Positions 6,793-13,702 of a stretch of 16,700 nt of DNA are shown here, piece after piece (position 1 is the stretch's first letter; the number at the start of each line of letters is the position of its first letter). Source of the stretch: Spartobacteria bacterium. Its GTDB lineage: Bacteria; Verrucomicrobiota; Verrucomicrobiia; Chthoniobacterales; Terrimicrobiaceae. The translations under genes and the position numbers were made by a program. The notes under the pieces were generated by a model, which worked only from the letters and a program-made list of their open reading frames with translations, made no database searches and was not told the origin of the DNA. The stretch covers positions 1 through 16,700 of the forward strand of contig CANKXQ010000006.1 in assembly GCA_947487745.1 (NCBI GenBank), read 5' to 3'.

Positions 6793-7182
6793 TTACCAGA
6801 TGTAGGCGAGCAACTCGCCGCCGACTTTTTGTTTGCGCGCCTCGTGACCGGTGAGAATGCCGCGAGAGGTGGAAAGGACCGCGATACCCATACCGCCGAG
6901 GACGCGAGGAATATCTCCTGCTCCCACATAGCGGCGAAGGCCGGGACGGCTCACGCGTTTCAGGCCGGTGATGGCGCTGGTTTTGTTGACGAATTTGGTT
7001 TGAATCTTGATATTCTGGTGACCATCAATAGTAACAAGCTCAGTGTCTTTGATGTAGCCCTCTTTTTTCAAGATTTGGGCGATGTCACTCTTAAGCTTCG
7101 AGTAAGGAAGGGTCAGGGAAGCTTGTCCAGCAGCAGCGGAATTCCGCAGGCGTGCAAGCATATCAGCAATGGGATCGGTCAT
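6793..7182 (-). CDS. rpsH: 30S ribosomal protein S8
   Basis: S8 is a primary binder of the central domain of 16S rRNA. It has 129 residues. Signature parts are MTDPIADMLARLRN at the start, SRPGLRRYVGAGDIP in the middle, and the C-terminal LSTSRGILTGHEARKQKVGG followed by ELLAYIW. It follows rplE after nine bases. rpsN (S14), usually between rplE and rpsH, is absent, and nine bases leave no room for it. In E. coli S8 represses the spc operon; I could not identify a matching mRNA site here. Confidence 0.97.
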   Translation of the reverse strand: MTDPIADMLARLRNSAAAGQASLTLPYSKLKSDIAQILKKEGYIKDTELVTIDGHQNIKIQTKFVNKTSAITGLKRVSRPGLRRYVGAGDIPRVLGGMGIAVLSTSRGILTGHEARKQKVGGELLAYIW

Positions 7183-7191
7183 AACTTTTTA

Positions 7192-7782
7192 TTAGGCGGC
7201 TGGCGCGGCTTTTGTTTCGGCTTGCTTCTTCGGCTTGTCGGTGAATGGCATTCCAAGTTCCGTAAGGAGTGACTTGGCCTCGGCATTTGTGGAAGCTGTT
7301 GTGACGATGGTGACATCGAAACCGATGTTCTTTTTGATACGATCGAGTTCGATTTCCGGGAAAATGGACTGATCGGCAACACCGAGAGTGTAATTTCCCT
7401 GGCCGTCGAACGCTCGTGGAGAGATACCACGGAAGTCACGAATGCGGGGAAGAGCGGTTTTGATGAGGCGCTCGAGGAACTCATACATGATGCGACCACG
7501 GAGGGTCACTTTTGCGCCGATGGCTTGAGCCTCTCGGAGTTTGAAGTTGGAGATAGCCTTCTTCGCCATGGTGGTTACTGGACGCTGCCCCGTGATCGTG
7601 GTGAGTTCGGTTCGCGCAATTTCAAGAGATTCCTTGACATCGGGAGCTGAGCCGATGCAGGTGTTGATAACAACCTTGGTGATCTTTGGAATTTGATGGA
7701 CGTTTGAGTAACCGTGTTTCTCGCGGAGAGCGGGCAGGACGCGGTTCTTGTAGTCGGTAAGGAGTGCTGGTTCTTGAGTCAT
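7192..7782 (-). CDS. rplE: 50S ribosomal protein L5
   Basis: L5 binds 5S rRNA and contacts the P-site tRNA. The protein has 196 residues against about 180. Conserved stretches are IPKITKVVINTCIG near residue 32, GQRPVTTMAKKAISNFKLRE, GAKVTLRGRIMYEFLERL, PRIRDFRGISPRAFDGQGNY and the end LTELGMPF. Beyond that is a Lys/Ala tail of about 15 residues (DKPKKQAETKAAPAA) that is not part of the family core. The start ATG 7780-7782 has no Shine-Dalgarno site. It lies 13 bases after rplX. Confidence 0.97.
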   Translation of the reverse strand: MTQEPALLTDYKNRVLPALREKHGYSNVHQIPKITKVVINTCIGSAPDVKESLEIARTELTTITGQRPVTTMAKKAISNFKLREAQAIGAKVTLRGRIMYEFLERLIKTALPRIRDFRGISPRAFDGQGNYTLGVADQSIFPEIELDRIKKNIGFDVTIVTTASTNAEAKSLLTELGMPFTDKPKKQAETKAAPAA

Positions 7783-7795
7783 GGCTATATACTAC

Positions 7796-8065
7796 TTACG
7801 CGGCTTTATTGGACTTCTTGTCAGTTGTTGCGGCTTCGAGCAGCTTAACATTCGAGATATGGATCGGACCCTCGCGCTCGAGGATTGCACCGTTCGGATG
7901 CTCTTGGGATTTGCGCTGATGCTTCTTGATCATCCGAATGCCTTCCACAATAACTTGTGCTTTTGCGGCTTTAACTTCGAGGACTTTTCCACTGGCGCCC
8001 TTGTGGTTGCCGGAAATCACTTGAACGGTATCGCCTCGGCGAACATGAAATTTCTGTTGGCTCAT
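7796..8065 (-). CDS. rplX: 50S ribosomal protein L24
   Basis: L24 initiates 50S assembly and lies near the exit tunnel. At 89 residues it is somewhat shorter than the E. coli protein, but the core is complete. The KOW motif is RRGDTVQVISGNHKGASGKV (about 9-28), followed by VIVEGIRMIKKHQRKSQEHP and a short Lys/Ala tail. The start ATG 8063-8065 overlaps the rplN stop by one base (TAATG). It has a good Shine-Dalgarno site, GGAGG, about eight bases upstream inside the end of rplN, one of the few clear sites in the operon. Confidence 0.97.
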   Translation of the reverse strand: MSQQKFHVRRGDTVQVISGNHKGASGKVLEVKAAKAQVIVEGIRMIKKHQRKSQEHPNGAILEREGPIHISNVKLLEAATTDKKSNKAA

Positions 8066-8430
8066 TATAGGACCTCCGGGGCTAAGGAGATAATTTTCAT
8101 AAAGTTCTTTTCGCGAAGCTCGCGAGCCACTGGACCGAAGATACGAGTGCCACGAGGGTTCATATCTTTGTCGATGATAACAATCGCATTGCTGTCAAAG
8201 CGCAGTGCGGAGCCATCTTCGCGGGTTACTGGTTTTTTCGTGCGGACAACAACTGCGCGAACGACATCACCTTTTTTCACGGTGCCACCTGTGGAAGCTT
8301 CCTTCACGTTGGCTGTGATAATGTCACCGATGCGGGCGGTCTGGGTTGCCTTGCCGATGACACCGATCATGGTGGCCATGCGGGCACCGGTATTGTCGGC
8401 GACATCGAGGCGTGAGCGGATTTGAATCAT
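8065..8430 (-). CDS. rplN: 50S ribosomal protein L14
   Basis: L14 lies at the subunit interface and forms bridges with 16S rRNA; it is also the docking site of the silencing factor RsfS. The length of 121 residues is normal. Conserved parts are [19 protein letters not shown], the central [26 protein letters not shown] (split here only for reading) and the C-terminal [14 protein letters not shown] with [10 protein letters not shown]. It follows rpsQ after five bases, and its stop is shared with the rplX start. Confidence 0.97.
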   Translation of the reverse strand: MIQIRSRLDVADNTGARMATMIGVIGKATQTARIGDIITANVKEASTGGTVKKGDVVRAVVVRTKKPVTREDGSALRFDSNAIVIIDKDMNPRGTRIFGPVARELREKNFMKIISLAPEVL

Positions 8431-8435
8431 GGCAA

Positions 8436-8720
8436 TTAGTGTTTGAGAACTTCGACGAGGCGCCAGCGCTTGGTGCGGCTGAGCGGGCGGGTTTCCATAA
8501 TGCTCACACGATCGCCGATTTGGGCTTCATTTTTCTCATCGTGAGCATGGAACTTGGTGACGTGCTTGGTGATTTTTCCAAATTTTGGATGTGGCACGCG
8601 TGTGATTGTGCGAACAACAATGGTTTTATCCATTTTATTCGAGACGACTTCGCCGACACGAACCTTACGCAGTCCACGGGACTCGGTTTGTGCGGTTTCG
8701 GGAGTGATTGTATCTTCCAT
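8436..8720 (-). CDS. rpsQ: 30S ribosomal protein S17
   Basis: S17 is an OB-fold protein that binds 16S rRNA early in 30S assembly. It has 94 residues, with an extra acidic N-terminal segment of about 12 residues ([13 protein letters not shown]) before the family start [19 protein letters not shown]. The rest is typical: [40 protein letters not shown] and [16 protein letters not shown] 8718-8720 is the first start after the rpmC stop, three bases away, and has no independent Shine-Dalgarno site. Confidence 0.96.
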   Translation of the reverse strand: MEDTITPETAQTESRGLRKVRVGEVVSNKMDKTIVVRTITRVPHPKFGKITKHVTKFHAHDEKNEAQIGDRVSIMETRPLSRTKRWRLVEVLKH

Positions 8721-8723
8721 TGA

Positions 8724-8927
8724 CTACTTGGCTGCTGCTTCCCGGGCCTTGCGGCTGAGAACGGTTTCGATGCGCGCGACATTGCGACGGGCTACCCGGA
8801 TGAGATGTGGTCTCTCGAGTTGGGAGCTTTGTTGCTGGATTCGCAGGTTGAACATCTCTTCTTTGAGTTCCCGCTTGCGCGAGACGAGTTCTTTTGGCGT
8901 GAGTTCCTGAATTTCCTTGATTTTCAT
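8724..8927 (-). CDS. rpmC: 50S ribosomal protein L29
   Basis: L29 is a small two-helix protein at the tunnel exit, where it helps form the platform for trigger factor and SRP. It has 67 residues. The pattern MKIKEIQELTPKELVSRKRE, then LKEEMFNLRIQQQSSQLERP and IRVARRNVARIETVLSRKA, is characteristic, including the LFNLR-like element and the final RRxIARixTVL motif. It lies eight bases after rplP and three before rpsQ. Confidence 0.96.
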   Translation of the reverse strand: MKIKEIQELTPKELVSRKRELKEEMFNLRIQQQSSQLERPHLIRVARRNVARIETVLSRKAREAAAK

Positions 8928-8935
8928 AACGGCGA

Positions 8936-9355
8936 TTACGCTGCGTGGTGACGAGTTAGGAAGCGCGTGCGAAGCGGGAGTTTGTTTGCTGCCAATCGAA
9001 GAGATTCGCGAGCAACGGTTTCAGAGATTCCATCCAGTTCAAAAAGAATATTACCAGGGCGGACAACGGCCACCCAGTATTCGGGCTGACCTTTACCTTT
9101 ACCCATTCGGGTTTCCGGCGGACGGGCTGTAACGGACTTATCAGGAAAGATGCGAATCCACAGCTTGCCTTTGCGCTTCATGTTGCGCGTAAGAGCGACA
9201 CGAGCGGCCTCAATCTGGGTATTGGTGATCCATCCGCGCTCCAAAGTCTGGAGACCAAATTCACCGAAATCAATTGTGGTATTGCGTGATGCGAGACCCT
9301 TGCGGCTACCCCGCTGCGTCTTGCGATACTTCACGCGTTTTGGCATCAATGGCAT
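8936..9355 (-). CDS. rplP: 50S ribosomal protein L16
   Basis: L16 contacts the A-site tRNA elbow and organises the peptidyl transferase region. It has 139 residues. Conserved elements are [20 protein letters not shown] at the start, [60 protein letters not shown] and [16 protein letters not shown]. An AAGGAT Shine-Dalgarno-like site precedes ATG 9353-9355. It is separated from rpsC by 34 bases, one of the larger internal gaps, with nothing recognisable in it. Confidence 0.97.
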   Translation of the reverse strand: MPLMPKRVKYRKTQRGSRKGLASRNTTIDFGEFGLQTLERGWITNTQIEAARVALTRNMKRKGKLWIRIFPDKSVTARPPETRMGKGKGQPEYWVAVVRPGNILFELDGISETVARESLRLAANKLPLRTRFLTRHHAA

Positions 9356-9389
9356 AGTATTATCCTTTTACTTGAAGTTCCTCGAGAGT

Positions 9390-10094
9390 TTATACAGCCT
9401 GCGGAGCCTCAGCCGAGGCTTGGACTGTTGGCGATGATTGGCGAGGTTCCTGAACTTTCTCTGGAACTTCTTCCACTTTCTTGCAGATCCAGCACTTAAC
9501 ACCGATTTTACCGGCTACTGTTTCTGCCTCTGTAAAACCATAGTCGATCGGTGTGCGGAGGGTGTGAAGTGGAACTTTGCCCTCGTGGTAGCGCTCGGTG
9601 CGGGCAATTTCTGCTCCACCAAGGCGGCCGGCTACACGGATTTTGATACCCAAAGCACCCTGTTCCATGGTGATTTGGACTGCGCGCTTCATGGCGCGAC
9701 GGAAAGAAATGCGACGCTCGAGCTGGGAGGCGACATTTTCAGCGACGAGTTGGGCATCCATGTCTGGATTCTTAACCTCGACAATGTCGATTTTGACTTG
9801 TTTTCCACCAGCGAGATCGCTGACCTCTTTGGTGAGGCTTTCAATTTCTTGGCCACGGCGACCGATGACAACACCTGGACGGGCGGTGTGAATCGTGACA
9901 CGAACACTGTTCCATGCACGCTCGATGACGATGCGCGAGATGGCTGCTTGCTTAAGCTTTTTCTTGAGAACATTGCGGATTTTTTCGTCAGCAATGAGAT
10001 AGTCGGCAAAATCTTTGCGCGAGGCATACCAGCGTGAACCCCAGTCGCGAGTGACCGGGAGGCGGAATCCGATTGGATTAACTTTTTGTCCCAT
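9390..10094 (-). CDS. rpsC: 30S ribosomal protein S3
   Basis: S3 lines the mRNA entry channel in the 30S head. It has 234 residues. It begins [20 protein letters not shown]. The type II KH domain has the GRRG loop at 78-81 ([15 protein letters not shown]). The C-terminal domain includes [20 protein letters not shown] and the end [11 protein letters not shown]. That end contains Cys201 and Cys204 as CxxC. After it comes a low-complexity tail of about 28 residues rich in Glu, Pro, Gln and Ala. AAGGAAT seven bases upstream of the ATG is a fair Shine-Dalgarno site, lying in the end of rplV two bases away. Confidence 0.97.
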   Translation of the reverse strand: MGQKVNPIGFRLPVTRDWGSRWYASRKDFADYLIADEKIRNVLKKKLKQAAISRIVIERAWNSVRVTIHTARPGVVIGRRGQEIESLTKEVSDLAGGKQVKIDIVEVKNPDMDAQLVAENVASQLERRISFRRAMKRAVQITMEQGALGIKIRVAGRLGGAEIARTERYHEGKVPLHTLRTPIDYGFTEAETVAGKIGVKCWICKKVEEVPEKVQEPRQSSPTVQASAEAPQAV

Positions 10095-10096
10095 GA

Positions 10097-10570
10097 TTAT
10101 TCCTTGGTTTCCGCAGTTGTAGCGGAGGCTTCTGTTGATGTTAAGGCCGCGACTTGTGCTGCAGGAGCTTTCTGCTTGGCGGTCGATTTCTTGTTCGCGG
10201 ATTTCTTCTTCGGCTTGTCGGCGCGACGAACGATTTCAACTTCGTCCGTGAGAGTCACGCTGATGTGGCTGGTGCGCTTGCGGATGGGACCTGCGCTGCC
10301 ACGAGCTTTTGGCTGAAAGCGCTTGAGAGTTGGCCCCTCTCCAACAACAGCTTCCTTAACAACAAGGTCGTTGGGGTTGAGTTGATTGTTATTCTCAGCG
10401 TTGGCTATCGCGCTTTTGAGCGTCTTAAGAATGAGGCCTGCAGCTTTTTTGGGAGTGAAACGCAGGAGATCCACTGCGTCGGTAGCTGGCAACCCTTGAA
10501 TGGCACGAGTGACCTCGCGAGCCTTGAAGGCCGAGATTTTGGCGAACCTATGAATCGATTTTACCTGCAT
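10097..10570 (-). CDS. rplV: 50S ribosomal protein L22 with a C-terminal tail
   Basis: L22 sends a beta hairpin into the exit tunnel and contacts 23S rRNA of all domains. The protein has 157 residues against about 110 in the family. The core (1-114) has [60 protein letters not shown] and the final HISVTLTDE. Residues 116-157 are additional: first Lys-rich ([17 protein letters not shown]), then Ala/Thr/Glu-rich. The gene is separated from rpsS by an inserted coiled-coil gene that ends 17 bases upstream. There is no clear Shine-Dalgarno site. Confidence 0.96.
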   Translation of the reverse strand: MQVKSIHRFAKISAFKAREVTRAIQGLPATDAVDLLRFTPKKAAGLILKTLKSAIANAENNNQLNPNDLVVKEAVVGEGPTLKRFQPKARGSAGPIRKRTSHISVTLTDEVEIVRRADKPKKKSANKKSTAKQKAPAAQVAALTSTEASATTAETKE

Positions 10571-10587
10571 TGTTATGTTGTGTTTAT

Positions 10588-11373
10588 TTATTTTTGGGCA
10601 TCCACTTTGAGGGTGTCGCCTTTTTCTATACGAGTAGTTTCAGTCGTAAGAGATTGAATCACGCCCCCGGAAACTTTTTCCCGGACATCAACTATTTTAA
10701 TGGTGTTTATTATTTTGCCATTTCGGTAGACTTGAAACGGCATTCCTACCTTCACCCCATGAGCTCTGCCAATGTTTGCAACAACAAGAGATATTTCATC
10801 TCTCGTATCAAGAACAACACCAGTTGCGATGCTTGGCTCTATGCTATTTTCTTGCAATCGAGTATTATCTTTGAGCAATTCGTTTGTTTTTCTTAACTCA
10901 GACTCGACCGCGAGTCGAGTTTGTGGATTTGTTTCAACTGAGGTTAACAAAATCATTTGAATGGCTTCGGACAGCATTAGCAACTGCCGCCTAGCGGAGT
11001 CTTTGTCACTTTTTATGACTCGCAACTCGCGAAGGCACTGAAGCAATCGCGCTTCCAAAGCCGCTTTATTGCTGTCTTTTTCGGTTGCAGCAAGGGCTTC
11101 GAGTCTGAGATTTGCGTCTTCAAGCTCTCGGCGATTTGCTTCGGCACTATTTCCCATTTCCGCTACTGTAGCAGTCAGCGCGCTAATGGTCGTTTCGGCC
11201 AAGAGGAGTTTTTCCCTCAAGGCACCAATAGTATTAGAATCGGGGGCCGAGACTTGCGTCTTGGCAATCCCCATTCGTGATTCAAAATCTGTCAAAGATC
11301 GTTCATCCTGAGCCTTGGCTATGGAAAGCGTTGGCAGGATGATGAGTGCTGCCGCCTTGGCGACAACCCACAT
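10588..11373 (-). CDS. secreted coiled-coil protein of unknown function inserted in the ribosomal operon
   Basis: The product has 261 residues. Residues 1-21 look like a Sec signal peptide (MWVVAKAAALIILPTLSIAKA) with an AxA cleavage site before Gln22. Residues about 48-176 are predicted helical and coiled-coil by eye: charged, Leu- and Ala-rich, without Pro until 150. Residues about 180-258 look like a compact beta domain, with GVVLDTRDEISLVVANIG, HGVKVGMPFQVYRNGKI and a final EKGDTLKV. This domain recalls the C-terminal barrel of FlgT-like envelope proteins, and the layout recalls MreC. Both are resemblances, not identifications. It starts four bases after rpsS and ends 17 before rplV, so it is certainly in the operon. 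Base composition looks more A/T-rich than its neighbours, and the start lacks a Shine-Dalgarno site. The product is probably periplasmic or outer-envelope. Confidence 0.85.
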   Translation of the reverse strand: MWVVAKAAALIILPTLSIAKAQDERSLTDFESRMGIAKTQVSAPDSNTIGALREKLLLAETTISALTATVAEMGNSAEANRRELEDANLRLEALAATEKDSNKAALEARLLQCLRELRVIKSDKDSARRQLLMLSEAIQMILLTSVETNPQTRLAVESELRKTNELLKDNTRLQENSIEPSIATGVVLDTRDEISLVVANIGRAHGVKVGMPFQVYRNGKIINTIKIVDVREKVSGGVIQSLTTETTRIEKGDTLKVDAQK

Positions 11374-11377
11374 GTAT

Positions 11378-11656
11378 TTACTTGGTCACTTTTGCGGTGT
11401 GAGAACCGTGTTTCTTAAAGATACGGGTTGGGGAAAATTCACCCAACTTATGGCCAACCATATTTTCTGTTACAAAAACAGGAATGAAGGTTTTGCCATT
11501 GTGAACGTTAAAAGTGTGTCCGACAAAGTCTGGGGTGATCGTGCTGCGGCGTGACCAAGTTTTAATTGGTTTCTTGCCGCCCGATTCGTTCATCTTGTCG
11601 ATTTTGTCGAGGAGCTTCCATTCGACATACGGGCCTTTTTTAAGTGAGCGTGCCAT
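11378..11656 (-). CDS. rpsS: 30S ribosomal protein S19
   Basis: S19 lies in the 30S head with S13 and contacts the A-site region. The length of 92 residues is normal. It begins [20 protein letters not shown], contains [20 protein letters not shown] and [20 protein letters not shown], and ends AKVTK. It follows rplB by two bases. In standard operons rplV comes next; here a coiled-coil gene starts four bases after the stop. Confidence 0.97.
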   Translation of the reverse strand: MARSLKKGPYVEWKLLDKIDKMNESGGKKPIKTWSRRSTITPDFVGHTFNVHNGKTFIPVFVTENMVGHKLGEFSPTRIFKKHGSHTAKVTK

Positions 11657-11658
11657 GA

Positions 11659-12507
11659 TTAGTTCTTAGCTTTGGATTTACGGCGCTGAACGATGAACGT
11701 ATCGCTGGGTTTATGTTTGCGGCGGGTCTTAAAGCCCTTCGCGAGTTGGCCCCATGGGGACATCGGGTGGTGACGACCGCCACCGCCCTTGCTCTTGCCT
11801 TGTCCTCCACCCATTGGGTGATCGACAGGGTTCATGACCATACCACGAACATGTGGACGGATGCCAAGCCAGCGACTGCGGCCAGCTTTTCCTGACGAAA
11901 CATTCATATGGTCGGAGTTGCCGACTTGACCGATTGTTGCGTAGCAGTTCTCGTTAATGCGGCGGATTTCACCGGAAGCCAGTTTGACCAGAGCATAGCC
12001 ACCTTCGCGGTTGGCTAGGACTGCTACGGAGCCGGCGCTGCGCACGATCTGTCCGCCACGGCCTGGGATAAATTCAACATTGTGAATTGAGGTTCCAAGT
12101 GGGATAGACTTAAGTGGAAGGGCATTTCCGACATTTGGATCTGCCTTCTCGCCTGCCACTACTTTTTGGCCAACCTCAAGGCCAACTGGAGCGAGAATGT
12201 AGGCTTTCTCCCCGTCCTCGTATTTCAGAAGGGCAATGCGCGCTGTGCGATTTGGATCGTATTCGATGGCAGTAACTTCAGCCACTGCATCGCGACGGCT
12301 ACGCTTGAAGTCGATGATACGATAGCGGCGCTTGTGCCCTCCACCGACATGGCGCATCGTGATGCGGCCTTGATTGTTGCGACCACCTGTGCGCTTGATT
12401 GGTTCTGTGAGATTTTTTTCCGGCTTGGTCTTCGTGATCTCAGCGAAATCCGGAAGCGCCTTGAAGCGAGCGGCAGGGGTAAGTGGTCTGAAAGTTTTGA
12501 TGGCCAT
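11659..12507 (-). CDS. rplB: 50S ribosomal protein L2
   Basis: L2 is a highly conserved 50S protein near the peptidyl transferase centre and is needed for subunit association. The protein has 282 residues, about nine more than E. coli. Family features are [60 protein letters not shown] and the C-terminal [20 protein letters not shown]. The first histidine of the DHPHGGG motif, the one linked to activity, is kept; the second is Met. Extra glycines follow the motif. It lies 12 bases after rplW and two before rpsS. Confidence 0.97.
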   Translation of the reverse strand: MAIKTFRPLTPAARFKALPDFAEITKTKPEKNLTEPIKRTGGRNNQGRITMRHVGGGHKRRYRIIDFKRSRRDAVAEVTAIEYDPNRTARIALLKYEDGEKAYILAPVGLEVGQKVVAGEKADPNVGNALPLKSIPLGTSIHNVEFIPGRGGQIVRSAGSVAVLANREGGYALVKLASGEIRRINENCYATIGQVGNSDHMNVSSGKAGRSRWLGIRPHVRGMVMNPVDHPMGGGQGKSKGGGGRHHPMSPWGQLAKGFKTRRKHKPSDTFIVQRRKSKAKN

Positions 12508-12519
12508 GGTCTGTATTTC

Positions 12520-12807
12520 TTAGACGAGATCGAGTTTTTCGCCCTCTTTCAAGGTAACGATTGCTTTCTTCCAGTTGGCTTGGCGGCCGAAGTCGGCACG
12601 ACGCTCGCGCTTTTTCTTTCCAGCAAAATTGGCTGTGTTCACATCAGCGACCTTCTTTTTGAAGATCACCTCAATGGCGCGTTTGATTTGCAGCTTGTTA
12701 GCTGATGGACGGACACGGAAAACGTATTTGTTAAGCTTTTCGGAAAGCAGAGTGGCTTTCTCGGTCAGCAGGACTGTTTCAATATGGTCGTAAACTTCAA
12801 TATTCAT
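12520..12807 (-). CDS. rplW: 50S ribosomal protein L23
   Basis: L23 sits at the tunnel exit and is the docking point for trigger factor and SRP. It has 95 residues, the usual length. It contains VLLTEKATLLSEKLNKYVFR near the start, ANKLQIKRAIEVIFKKKVAD in the middle and the rRNA-binding loop around NFAGKKKRERRADFGRQANW, ending in TLKEGEKLDLV. Its ATG overlaps the rplD stop by one base (TAATG at 12805-12809), a sign of translational coupling. Confidence 0.96.
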   Translation of the reverse strand: MNIEVYDHIETVLLTEKATLLSEKLNKYVFRVRPSANKLQIKRAIEVIFKKKVADVNTANFAGKKKRERRADFGRQANWKKAIVTLKEGEKLDLV

Positions 12808-13421
12808 TACGCGAGCCTTTCGGAAATTTTGTCGAGCGCCCCGCGAGTCACGATAATTTTGTCGAATGCGAGGAGATGCTCGGTATTAACATCGGATGCA
12901 CGGGTGAGTTGAGCAGTGGCCACATTGCGAGCGGCCTTGAAAGTGTTTTCATCAAACCCTTCGGAAACGATGAGAGTCTTGCGGGCATCAGGGGTAGCCG
13001 AGCGGAGAAGTGAGACGAACTGCTTGGTCTTGGGTTCTGCCACAACGAAGCTATCCACGAGCAGAACATCACCGAGAGCGATGCGTGCGCTGAGAGCCTT
13101 GCGGAGCGCGAGTTTTTTGACGGCCTTCGGAGTGTTCTTGGTATAATCGCGGGGAACTGGTCCATGAGCTACGCCACCACCAACCCAAACTGGGCTTGAG
13201 AAGTATCCGGCGCGGGCACGTCCTGTTCCTTTTTGACGCCATGGTTTGCGACCCGAGAGATTCACATCGGCTTTGGTCTTTGCACAGGCAGTGCCGCTGC
13301 GGCGGGCTGCTTGGAGTGCAACGACCACATCGTGCACAGCCTGGTTGCCCTTGGCTTCCTCTGTGATGAGTTCAATCTTCGCCTTGGCGGCGTCTGCGGC
13401 TGTAAGAACGGTGGCGCTCAT
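12807..13421 (-). CDS. rplD: 50S ribosomal protein L4
   Basis: L4 lines the exit tunnel opposite L22; in E. coli it also represses the S10 operon by binding its leader. I choose ATG 13419-13421, which gives 204 residues starting MSATVLTAADAAK. An in-frame upstream start at 13445 would add MCRLKFLI, which is unlike the family and overlaps a small ORF. Signature parts are SGRKPWRQKGTGRARAGYFS, VGGGVAHGPVPRDYTKNTPK and KALSARIALGDVLLVDSF. It is the first ribosomal gene here: rpsJ (S10) and rplC (L3), normally upstream, are missing. No Shine-Dalgarno site is seen; the region before the ATG is T/A-rich. Confidence 0.95.
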   Translation of the reverse strand: MSATVLTAADAAKAKIELITEEAKGNQAVHDVVVALQAARRSGTACAKTKADVNLSGRKPWRQKGTGRARAGYFSSPVWVGGGVAHGPVPRDYTKNTPKAVKKLALRKALSARIALGDVLLVDSFVVAEPKTKQFVSLLRSATPDARKTLIVSEGFDENTFKAARNVATAQLTRASDVNTEHLLAFDKIIVTRGALDKISERLA

Positions 13422-13432
13422 GATCAAAAATT

Positions 13433-13501
13433 TTAGACGGCACAAGGACTCACCACCGCTTTCCTAGCGGCTTCGGCTGGAGTATGTGCGTTGTATTTCA
13501 T
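13433..13501 (-). CDS. possible 22-residue leader ORF before rplD
   Basis: An ATG at 13499-13501 opens a 22-codon frame, MKYNAHTPAEAARKAVVSPC followed by AV, ending in TAA 11 bases before the rplD ATG. A purine-rich run (GGAAAAAAAG) lies four bases or more upstream. It shows no similarity to the L3 C-terminus. It could be a leader peptide coupled to rplD, a relic of a lost upstream gene or chance. The same frame is open further upstream to a GTG at 13666 (77 codons), but that part overlaps the presumed leader and looks non-coding. Confidence 0.25.
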   Translation of the reverse strand: MKYNAHTPAEAARKAVVSPCAV

Positions 13502-13702
13502 GTTTCTTTTTTTCCGCGCAGCTTCAGGTTTCAAAGGAAAGGAATCTTCGATAATTCGCTGATTCCATCCCCCTCGAGGCTTTGCGGGAAGGGGGAAGCT
13601 ACAGAGCCGCGAAAAGTTGGCAAGAGAAAAAATGAAAAAAATTACAAGACTCGTTCTTGTTACCACCGCGATGGAATGCCGCGAGGAAATTCCCCGGAGT
13701 CT
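13502..13702 (-). promoter_or_regulatory. putative leader and promoter region of the ribosomal operon
   Basis: This is the largest non-coding stretch within the minus-strand series and the natural place for the operon promoter. A weak sigma-70-like pair is TTGCCA (13618-13623) and TAGCTT (13596-13601) with a 16-base spacer, but the -10 box matches only three of six bases. Upstream of it is a strong A/T run (13624-13652). Downstream is an inverted repeat, TCCCCCT (13568-13574) and AGGGGGA (13590-13596), around a 15-base loop, with no T-run on either strand. The repeat could be part of a regulatory leader, for example for L4, but this is inference. Confidence 0.3.

Noticed and set aside
13421..13445. 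upstream start for rplD adding MCRLKFLI
   Set aside because: The extra residues do not match the family, the alternative start overlaps the small ORF, and the ATG at 13421 gives the expected L4 N-terminus.
13433..13666. 77-codon minus-strand ORF with GTG start, tested as a remnant of L3 (rplC)
   Set aside because: Its sequence has no L3 motifs and the C-terminus is unlike L3. The first part is a translated A/T-run in the presumed promoter. Only the last 22 codons are kept as a weak candidate.
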